47,007 bases of DNA, from assembly GCA_903844265.1 (NCBI GenBank), contig CAIMTB010000476.1, positions 1-47,007 on the forward strand. Direction: 5' to 3'. Positions 37,467-47,007 of this stretch are shown here, one piece after another. The translations under genes and the position numbers were made by a program. The notes under the pieces are model-generated. The model saw only the letters and a program-made list of their open reading frames with translations. It was not told the origin of the DNA and did not search any database. The stretch comes from an uncultured Verrucomicrobiota bacterium (GTDB lineage Bacteria > Verrucomicrobiota > Verrucomicrobiia > Limisphaerales > CAIMTB01). Within the stretch, counting starts at the first letter, position 1; each line of letters opens with the position of its first letter.

Positions 37467-39161
37467 TCACGGCTTCCCCACCTCGTGCATCTCAATCTCC
37501 CAGATCGAGGGGCCCTCGGTCGCATCGAGGATATCCAACTGGACCTCGCGAACCTTCGCCGCGGGGAAGCTCGCCGTGAAGTGCTCCCCAAGCTCCGTCC
37601 CGCTCACCAGCGTCTTCCACTCCCCACCGTCCCGCCCCCTGAGCTCGAACTTCTTCACCCGCCCCGAATACGCCTCGTCGATCCGCACGCGATCGAACGT
37701 CCTGGCAGTTCCAAAATCCCCCGCAACCCACGCCTTGCGGGTGCCGCTGTCGGTCGCCCAGCGCGACTGCCGATCACCGTCGAACACAGATTCCGCCGAA
37801 AACTCATCGTGCCCCTGGTAGACATTGGACGCGCTCGCCTTGACCCCTGGCCCGCGATCGGCACGCATCGCCGGGATCGCGAGGGCTGATCCGTCGAGTT
37901 CGAGCTTCACCACGGTGTCGATGGACTTGCGATCCGCGATCGGCACGGTCACGACCCAATCATCGCCGTCACGGCTCACCTTCGCGGATCCGCCGGTCAG
38001 CACCGAACTGCCCACGATACGCTGGGGGAAGGCGGGCAGCCGCACCGTCTCATCGGCCCATCGCAGAACGTGAAGATAGATGACGTTGTCGCGGCGCGTG
38101 CTCGCGATCGCCTTGCCCGGCTTCCAGGGACCGCCCCGCGTGCCGTAGATGCTCTCGCCGTTCTTCGCCAGCCAGGCGCCCATCTCGCGAAGCCGATCCA
38201 CCTGTCGCGGTTCGATGCGCCCATCGGGCATCGGGCCCACGTTGAAGAGAAGATTGCCGTCACCACCCACGCAGCGGACCAGCGTGTGCAGGCATTCCTC
38301 CAACGACTTCATCCGGTCGTCCGGCTTCCATGCCCATTGCTGGCAGATGGTCATGCAGGTCTCCCACGGACGGTCCGCCTGGTACTTGCCAACCTCCTGT
38401 TCGGGCGTGTCGTAGTCGCCCGGAGCCCCGCTGCGGTTGTTCACGATGAGGTTGGGTTGCAACTTCCTTGCGGAATCAATCAGCGCCTGGCCCCGGCGGG
38501 CATCGAATTCCTGGGGCACATCGAACCACATCACCCACAGCGGTCCGTAGTTCAACACCAGCTCCGACACCTGCGCCCGCAGGTACTGGTCATACCGATC
38601 AAGATTCGACACCGGCCTTCGCACGGACCCGCCCGGACTGGTGAGCGGAAAATCCGGATGATGCCAGTCGGTCACGGAGTGATACGTCCCGAACGCCACG
38701 CCGGTCTTCCTCGCGGCCACCGACAACTCCTTCACGACGTCCCGACCGAACGGCGAACGCATGATGTTGAAGTCGGTCTGCCGCGTGTCCCACATGCAGA
38801 ACCCATCGTGATGCTTGGTCGTGAAGACGGCGTACTTCATCCCCGCATCCTTCGCGACGCGCATCCATTCGTCCGCGTTGAATGCGGTCGGGTTGAACTT
38901 CTTGTAGAGCGCGTCGTATTCCTCGACCGGCACCTGCGCCCCCCGCGACCACCCGATCTCCGTCCCCTTGATCGAAACCGGCCCCCAGTGGATGAACATC
39001 CCGAACTTCGCTGCCCGCCACTCTTCCATGTGCCTGGCCACCTCCGGCGGTGAACCCACCCCGGCCTTCGCAGGAGCTTCAGCGGCACGCCCGGCGAGAT
39101 CCGACATTCCGAGGACACCAGCGATGACGCCAGCAAGGCGCACGAGGGGAATCGATTTCAT
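37467..39161 (-). CDS. Alpha-L-fucosidase family (GH29), with C-terminal F5/8-type carbohydrate-binding-like domain
   Basis: MEEWRAAKFGMFIHWGPVSIKG; KYAVFTTKHHDGFCMWDTRQTDFN; GDGNLLFNVGPMPDGRIEPRQVDRLREMGAWL. Confidence 0.93.
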   Translation of the reverse strand: MKSIPLVRLAGVIAGVLGMSDLAGRAAEAPAKAGVGSPPEVARHMEEWRAAKFGMFIHWGPVSIKGTEIGWSRGAQVPVEEYDALYKKFNPTAFNADEWMRVAKDAGMKYAVFTTKHHDGFCMWDTRQTDFNIMRSPFGRDVVKELSVAARKTGVAFGTYHSVTDWHHPDFPLTSPGGSVRRPVSNLDRYDQYLRAQVSELVLNYGPLWVMWFDVPQEFDARRGQALIDSARKLQPNLIVNNRSGAPGDYDTPEQEVGKYQADRPWETCMTICQQWAWKPDDRMKSLEECLHTLVRCVGGDGNLLFNVGPMPDGRIEPRQVDRLREMGAWLAKNGESIYGTRGGPWKPGKAIASTRRDNVIYLHVLRWADETVRLPAFPQRIVGSSVLTGGSAKVSRDGDDWVVTVPIADRKSIDTVVKLELDGSALAIPAMRADRGPGVKASASNVYQGHDEFSAESVFDGDRQSRWATDSGTRKAWVAGDFGTARTFDRVRIDEAYSGRVKKFELRGRDGGEWKTLVSGTELGEHFTASFPAAKVREVQLDILDATEGPSIWEIEMHEVGKP

Positions 39162-39249
39162 AGGGATGGAAATTCGGGGTTCACCACTGCTTCTGCACCA
39201 ACGCCGCCGCGACGGCCACGAAAATGACGGCGGCAGGATGGAGCCAGTG

Positions 39250-39345
39250 CATCCATAGACTGAAGGTGGGGCGCGCACTCCGCTGCGCGCCGTCCTTTGC
39301 GGACGCACCCAGCACGGCGCCCTCGGAGAGGTCGCCCTGCCCCCG
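39250..39345 (+). repeat. REP-like palindromic interspersed repeat, copy 2
   Basis: CATCCATAGACTGAAGGTGGGGCGCGCACTCCGCTGCGCGCCGTCCTTTGCGGACGC...CACGGCGCCCTCGGAGAGG; perfect 8-bp stem GGCGCGCA/TGCGCGCC around CTCCGC. Confidence 0.8.
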
Positions 39346-39352
39346 ACACCCC

Positions 39353-42300
39353 TCACCATTTCCCGATCCCAACCTCACCCGTCGTCTTCAGCGTCACGGG
39401 CCCCAACAACCCCGACGGCAACAACGCCGAATCCGCTCGAAACGGATTCCATGTCGTCGACGTCACACGCTCCGGCTCCGGCACGATGCGATCGCCGATC
39501 AGCCGATTCGGCCATCGATTCGCCACGGCCACTTCCAACTCGTTCGCCCCGTCGTGGAGCACATCGGTGACATCCACGCGGAACGGTTCCTTCCATAAAA
39601 CCCCAAGCTCCCTCCCATTCAAGCGCACCCGGGCCATCACCTCCACCCGCCCGAGATCAAGCCACGTCCGCTCCCCCGGCCCACGGACCGCCGACTCGAA
39701 CCGGGTCCGGTACGTCGCGATCCCACTGAAGAATTTCACACCCGGCTCCGGCCGAGTGCTCCAGTCCGCGAGCGCCGAAAACGTGCTCCTCTCCGGAGCC
39801 CCGCGACCGGGCTGGAACGTCACGTCCCACGGCCCCTGGACTTCGCGAGCCCCACCGGGCCCAGCCCACTCCACAGTGCGCTCGACCCCGGCCTCATTGC
39901 GCACCCGATAGGTCCCGGGCTCATCCACGAAGACCTCCACCGATCCCTTCCCCGACCGCTGAAGGCCAAGCGACGCCCCCCCTTCCCTGACCCGTCCCGC
40001 CGACGGCAACAATTCGATCCCCTCGCGCCTCACTGAGACCACCGCGCTCGCCCCGCCCTGCCGCGTCCCCGAAAACACCACGAAAACCGACCCCGTCCCG
40101 TCGAAAGAAATCGGAATCCACGTCCGCCCATCGCGTTCCTCCAACGCTGCGACCGGACGGACCCCACCTGTCATCGGATCCCAAAGCTCCGCCTCCCGGC
40201 CCACGACGCGAAAACCACAACTCGCCACGAACCTGTTCGTCGATCCGTTCGCCACGAAGTAGACGTCAAGATCGCGCGCCGTCCGATGGTGGAAACGCAG
40301 GCGGTCGTCACCCGCGAAATCCGGCGGCACCGACAGCCCTTCGAGAACACGCTGGACCGTCCCAAAGCGGCCATACTGCTCCGGCTCGCCTCCCGGTCGC
40401 ACGAGATCCGCGGCCCCCGATTTTTCCCAGACGATCCGGCCCCGGCCCAATCCACGAGCGGTCACCCGGACCCCATCGCAGTCGCCCCAGATCTCGTGTG
40501 CGAGATCCCGCAACTCCTCGTCGCACGCAGGGAAGCCGGAAAGGCTGGGCGATTTCAACGGCGGCGGCCCGATCACCGTGGCCCCGGCGCGAATGAGGCC
40601 TCGGATCCGCTTCAACAACCGCGGCGTCATGGTCTCGCGTTCCGGCAGGACGAGAACGCGGTAGCTCATGCCATCCGGGAACACGACGCGCCCGTTCTTC
40701 ACCGAAGCCCGCTCGAGCAACGCCTCCGGGGCGCATCCGTCGAAGGCATACCCCCGGTTGTCCGCAGGATCTCCCCGGATCGCGGAGGTCGGAGGCCGGA
40801 ACACCTGCGGCGCACCCTCGGCGGCGAGGAAGCAGACGTCCGCCACCGGCAAGCCCTCACGCAGCATCTGCTGGCAGCGCGCGAGATAACCGTGATACGC
40901 AGGGACCATCTCCCACCAGGTCTGCGTTCGCTCCCAGTGGACGCCGTAGGGCCCCATCGTCATGCCCGGCCAGCGGTCAAGCTGGGGCTGATGTTGATAA
41001 CGATGGAAGACGATGCGGTTGACCCCCGCACAAAACGCCCAGTCGCCCAGGCTCTTCATCATCGCGGGATGCGCCTGCCATCGCTCCGCATCACTCGAGG
41101 TGAACGCCTCCGCCGCGACAACCCGTCGACCGTTGGTATGCGCCACCGACACCGCCTCGGGCACGGTGTGCGTGGTGTTGAAACCCACCAGCCAGAACTC
41201 GCACATCGGCACATCCGCAACGCCGCCCAGGGTGAGGTCCGCGCACGGGTTCATGTCGTACGGCTCGATCGAAAGCCCAAGCCCGTACCTGCGCCCCAGC
41301 TCCTTCAACCGCGTCGCGTGGTTCTCCACCACCAATTCCTGCGAGGTCTGGCGCAGGTCCCAAAGAAATCGCTCCGACACCTCCGCCGTCCTGCCCTGCG
41401 AGACCGGCTGACCCGACGCCCCCACCGGAAGACGATCCGCCCGCACGCCCACCGGCACGCCCGCCAGCGTCGGCAGGTACGGCAGCAGGTCATAGCCGCG
41501 GCGACGACGGAACTCCTCCCGGAACCGAAGCGTCCAGTTCTGCGATCCCATTTCCCAGCTGTCGATGTGCAGCGAGGTCCATCCCGCCCCGCTCGCCGTC
41601 TGCGGCCGTCCCACTTCGCGCATCAGCGACCCCACGAAAGCGTCGAAATGCGAGTCGAGCGCCGCACGGTCGAACTTGTCGCTCTCAAGTCCCAATCCCG
41701 GCGCAGGCGCCGGCCGGGTGTTGGCCCCGGTGCTGGTCCGACCCAACCGAAGGATCGTCCATTTCCCCGGCGGCACATCCCAACCCAGCCGCCCGCCCGC
41801 CGACAAATGTCCCGTGATCTCCACAATCGCCGACAGATCGACCACCGCGCCGTCAGGCAACGCGGGATAGACCGCCTTCGACGAAAGGAACGGCGGCGTG
41901 CCGGGCTGTGAGGAATACGGGGCTCGGACATACAGCGCCTTCTGGTCGAGGTCGCCGATCGCCCCCCCGATCACCGGGGTCGGGGTCGGAAACGCGAGCA
42001 CCGAAACGTCACGGTAGAACTCATTCTTCGCCTTCTCCTGCTCCGGTGGCAGCGCGCCATCACCGAAGAACGCCGGCCTGCGCTTCGGCTGCGGCAGCAC
42101 CCCCTCGAAACGCTGCGGCCCCGTCACCTCCGTCGAACTCGACACCAGATGCTGCATCGATTGCTCGGGCTTCACCCACGGCCCCCCACTGCCGGTCCAC
42201 CCCGGACCCGCGTTCAGCGTGATCTGCAGTCCAAGCCGCCCCGCCTCGCGCACGGCGTGCCCAAACATCCCGCGCCACTCCGGGCTCATGAATTTCACCG

Positions 42301-42595
42301 GACCCCGAGGAATCCCGACATCCACCTCCATCAGGATCACGCCGCCCAGTCCCGCCCGGTGCATCGACTCAAGGTCCGCCGTGATTCCCTCGCGGCTGAC
42401 ATTGCCGTCCATCCAGAACCAATAGACCCAGGGCCGCGCGGAATCGGGCGGCTTGTGAAAAGCCCCCTCGAGCCGTTCACGCCCGCCCTTGGCGTCACCG
42501 AGGGCCGGGGTGCCGAGAAGCAGGGCGGACAGCAGGGACGCCGCGCCGAGGTTTCGCAATACCGCGAGGACGGATCGGGAGTCGGAGCTTTTCAT
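39353..42595 (-). CDS. Glycosyl hydrolase, alpha-L-rhamnosidase-like (GH106-type)
   Basis: PPDSARPWVYWFWMDGNVSREGITADLESMHRAGLGGVILMEVDVGIPRGPVKFMSPEWRGMFGHAVREAGRLGLQITLNAGPGWTGSGGPWV. Confidence 0.88.
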   Translation of the reverse strand: MKSSDSRSVLAVLRNLGAASLLSALLLGTPALGDAKGGRERLEGAFHKPPDSARPWVYWFWMDGNVSREGITADLESMHRAGLGGVILMEVDVGIPRGPVKFMSPEWRGMFGHAVREAGRLGLQITLNAGPGWTGSGGPWVKPEQSMQHLVSSSTEVTGPQRFEGVLPQPKRRPAFFGDGALPPEQEKAKNEFYRDVSVLAFPTPTPVIGGAIGDLDQKALYVRAPYSSQPGTPPFLSSKAVYPALPDGAVVDLSAIVEITGHLSAGGRLGWDVPPGKWTILRLGRTSTGANTRPAPAPGLGLESDKFDRAALDSHFDAFVGSLMREVGRPQTASGAGWTSLHIDSWEMGSQNWTLRFREEFRRRRGYDLLPYLPTLAGVPVGVRADRLPVGASGQPVSQGRTAEVSERFLWDLRQTSQELVVENHATRLKELGRRYGLGLSIEPYDMNPCADLTLGGVADVPMCEFWLVGFNTTHTVPEAVSVAHTNGRRVVAAEAFTSSDAERWQAHPAMMKSLGDWAFCAGVNRIVFHRYQHQPQLDRWPGMTMGPYGVHWERTQTWWEMVPAYHGYLARCQQMLREGLPVADVCFLAAEGAPQVFRPPTSAIRGDPADNRGYAFDGCAPEALLERASVKNGRVVFPDGMSYRVLVLPERETMTPRLLKRIRGLIRAGATVIGPPPLKSPSLSGFPACDEELRDLAHEIWGDCDGVRVTARGLGRGRIVWEKSGAADLVRPGGEPEQYGRFGTVQRVLEGLSVPPDFAGDDRLRFHHRTARDLDVYFVANGSTNRFVASCGFRVVGREAELWDPMTGGVRPVAALEERDGRTWIPISFDGTGSVFVVFSGTRQGGASAVVSVRREGIELLPSAGRVREGGASLGLQRSGKGSVEVFVDEPGTYRVRNEAGVERTVEWAGPGGAREVQGPWDVTFQPGRGAPERSTFSALADWSTRPEPGVKFFSGIATYRTRFESAVRGPGERTWLDLGRVEVMARVRLNGRELGVLWKEPFRVDVTDVLHDGANELEVAVANRWPNRLIGDRIVPEPERVTSTTWNPFRADSALLPSGLLGPVTLKTTGEVGIGKW

Positions 42596-42671
42596 CGGGA
42601 ACACTGGGTTCGGAAATTCTGGAGAACGAGGTCCACAGGGAGCCGCGATGCTACGTGGAGGCATAATTTAA

Positions 42672-42690
42672 TTGCAAACGTCGGGTTGCA
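42672..42690. promoter_or_regulatory. Dyad TTGCAA-N8-TTGCA in divergent promoter region, LacI-family-like half site TGCAAACG
   Basis: ATTGCAAACGTCGGGTTGCATT lies in an AT-rich patch between divergently transcribed GH106 and PQQ-propeller genes. Confidence 0.35.
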
Positions 42691-42738
42691 TTCTAACAGT
42701 CTGGCCGGTTGCGCTTGCCCCTATTCCACGTCTCGCTC

Positions 42739-45108
<2,370 letters not shown>

Positions 45109-45236
45109 TCCGATCCGAACCCAGGCCTCCAGCTCCTTGCATTCTGCCGCGTCCGAATTGAATGCTTCCCGCCCAATGCTGGCCTGGTTGCAGCGCCTCG
45201 CGCGCCCGTGAACGATTCCCGCCCCGAACGCATCTC

Positions 45237-46859
45237 ATGAACATGTCCGCCAACTTCACCCTTTTCGCGACGCTTACGCTATCCGCCCTGGGCCTTGCTG
45301 CGACCTCCGCCTCCGCCGAGGACTGGCCGCAGTGGGGGCGCACCAACGACCGCAATATGTACTCGCCAGCCAAGGGTCTCCCCGACCGCTTCGAGCCAGG
45401 CAAGTTCAAGAAGGGCTCGGAAGAGGTCGACATGGCCTCCACCAAGAACGTCAAGTGGGTGGCCCCCCTCGGCACACAGAGCTACGGCAATACCACCGTC
45501 GCCGGCGGTCGCGTGTTCGTCGGCACCAACAACGACCATCCCCGCGACGCCCAGCATCAGGGCGACCGCAGCATCCTGCTGTGCTTCGACGAAAAGACCG
45601 GCGAACTGCTCTGGCAGTTGGTCGTCCCAAAGCTCAAGGCCGGCAAGGTCAACGACTGGGAAAACCTCGGTCTCCTCAGCTCCCCCAAGGTCGAGGGCGA
45701 CCGCGTCTACCTCGTCACCAGCCGCTGCGAGGTCATCTGCCTCGATGTCCACGGACAGGTCAACGGCAACCAGGGCATGCAGGATGAAGGCGCCTATTTC
45801 GCGAAGGACACCGGCAAGCCGCCGGCCAAGATCGGACCCAAGGACGCCGATATCATCTGGGTCTACGACATGATGGACCAACTCGGCGTGTTCCCCCACA
45901 ACGCGTCCAACAGTTCGCCCCTCATCGTCGGCGACCTCGTCTACGTCTGCACCTCCAACGGCCAGGACTGGACCCACGTCAACGTCCCCTCCCCGCTCTC
46001 CCCAAGCTACATCGCGCTCAACAAAAACACCGGCGAACTGGCCGGTGAAGACAACGCCGGCATCGGCCCCAAGATCTTCCACGGCCAGTGGAGCTCCCCA
46101 TCCTCCGGCAAGATCAACGGCAAGAACCAACTCTTCGCCGGAGGCGGTGACGGGTTCCTCTACGCATTCGATCCCGAACCCAGGAAGGCCGAGGACACCA
46201 GTTTCCTGCGCAAGATCTGGTGGTTCGACTGCGACCCGCCCGAGTACCGGATGAAGGACGGCAAGCCGATCAAATATCCCGCCGCCGACGGCCCCAGCGA
46301 AGTCAACGCCACCCCCGTCTTCTACAAGAACCGTGTCTACGTCGCCATCGGCCAGGACCCCGAACACGGCGAGGGCATCGGTCGGCTCGTATGCGTCGAT
46401 GCCACGCAGTCCGGCGACATCACCACCAAGGGCCTGATCTGGGATTTCAAGGGGATCCACCGCAGCATCTCGACCGTCTCGATCGATCCCGACACCGGCC
46501 TTCTCTTCGTCGGGGATTTCTCGGGATTCGTCCACTGCCTCGACGCCGAGACAGGCAAGCTCTACTGGACGCACGACATGAAGGCCCACATGTGGGGCAG
46601 CACCTTGGTCGCCGATGGCAAGGTGTACGTAGGCGACGAGGACGGCGACCTCTGCGTGCTCGCCGCCTCCAAGGAGAAGAAGATCCTCAGCGAGGCCAAC
46701 CTCAACGCGCCCGTCTACTCCACGCCGATCGTGGCCAACGGCGTGGTCTTCATCGCCAGCAACACCCACCTCTACGCCTTCCACGACTCGACCCGCGCGG
46801 CCGGCCTCCCCGACCAACCCGCGAAGACCGACGTGAAGATCGACCCGCCGGCGAAATAA
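45237..46859 (+). CDS. PQQ-binding-like beta-propeller repeat protein, exported (tandem paralogue)
   Basis: MNMSANFTLFATLTLSALGLAATSASAEDWPQWGRTNDRNMYSPAKGLP; CFDEKTGELLWQLVVPK; HCLDAETGKLYWTHDMKAHMWGSTLVADGKVYVGDEDGDLCVL. Confidence 0.93.
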   Translation: MNMSANFTLFATLTLSALGLAATSASAEDWPQWGRTNDRNMYSPAKGLPDRFEPGKFKKGSEEVDMASTKNVKWVAPLGTQSYGNTTVAGGRVFVGTNNDHPRDAQHQGDRSILLCFDEKTGELLWQLVVPKLKAGKVNDWENLGLLSSPKVEGDRVYLVTSRCEVICLDVHGQVNGNQGMQDEGAYFAKDTGKPPAKIGPKDADIIWVYDMMDQLGVFPHNASNSSPLIVGDLVYVCTSNGQDWTHVNVPSPLSPSYIALNKNTGELAGEDNAGIGPKIFHGQWSSPSSGKINGKNQLFAGGGDGFLYAFDPEPRKAEDTSFLRKIWWFDCDPPEYRMKDGKPIKYPAADGPSEVNATPVFYKNRVYVAIGQDPEHGEGIGRLVCVDATQSGDITTKGLIWDFKGIHRSISTVSIDPDTGLLFVGDFSGFVHCLDAETGKLYWTHDMKAHMWGSTLVADGKVYVGDEDGDLCVLAASKEKKILSEANLNAPVYSTPIVANGVVFIASNTHLYAFHDSTRAAGLPDQPAKTDVKIDPPAK

Positions 46860-46872
46860 TCGCCTCCCGGCT

Positions 46873-46930
46873 CATCCACAGACTGACGGTGGGGCGCGCA
46901 CTCCGCTGCGCGCCGCCCTTCAGCGGGAAG
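46873..46930 (+). repeat. REP-like palindromic interspersed repeat, copy 3
   Basis: CATCCACAGACTGACGGTGGGGCGCGCACTCCGCTGCGCGCCGCCCTT, near-identical to the first half of the copy at 39250. Confidence 0.8.
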
Positions 46931-47007
46931 TTGGGGTCAAACATTGACTATTGACACTCTGGCCTTGAGCCAAGGCAAGCCCACCGCCGGGCGCCAGCGG
47001 CGGTGAA

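Noticed and set aside
40286-41911. 541 aa plus-strand ORF rich in Arg/His/Pro
   Set aside because: Antisense to the GH106-type gene.

Overview
This 47 kb, GC-rich window is a chromosomal segment that resembles Verrucomicrobiota in gene content. That taxonomic impression is inference from the mix of Gfo/Idh/MocA oxidoreductases with Tat-like leaders, a prepilin-type protein, LamG/Ig secreted proteins, GH29/GH106 enzymes, PQQ-propeller proteins and a CRTAC1 protein. About 33 protein genes and one tRNA-Gln(TTG) can be supported. No CRISPR array, rRNA, intact transposase or phage module was seen. Many long ORFs in the supplied track are antisense artefacts of high GC3 codon usage.

The most interesting items are: (i) a translationally coupled pair made of a membrane b-type/multiheme c-type cytochrome fusion and a CRTAC1/FG-GAP-TPR protein (5.4-10.2 kb); (ii) a dispersed palindromic, REP-like repeat with core GGCGCGCA-CTCCGC-TGCGCGCC, three clear copies plus one diverged copy; (iii) a gene graveyard at about 20.8-22.6 kb, holding fragments of Ig/Big-1/autotransporter-type adhesins around a DUF2293-like gene and next to tRNA-Gln and a FitAB/VapBC-type module; (iv) candidate operators and terminators visible as dyads; (v) an internally duplicated LamG secreted protein; and (vi) a disordered secreted protein that shares a short motif with the product of a neighbouring gene cluster. 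All functional statements are by sequence reading only; no database search was run.
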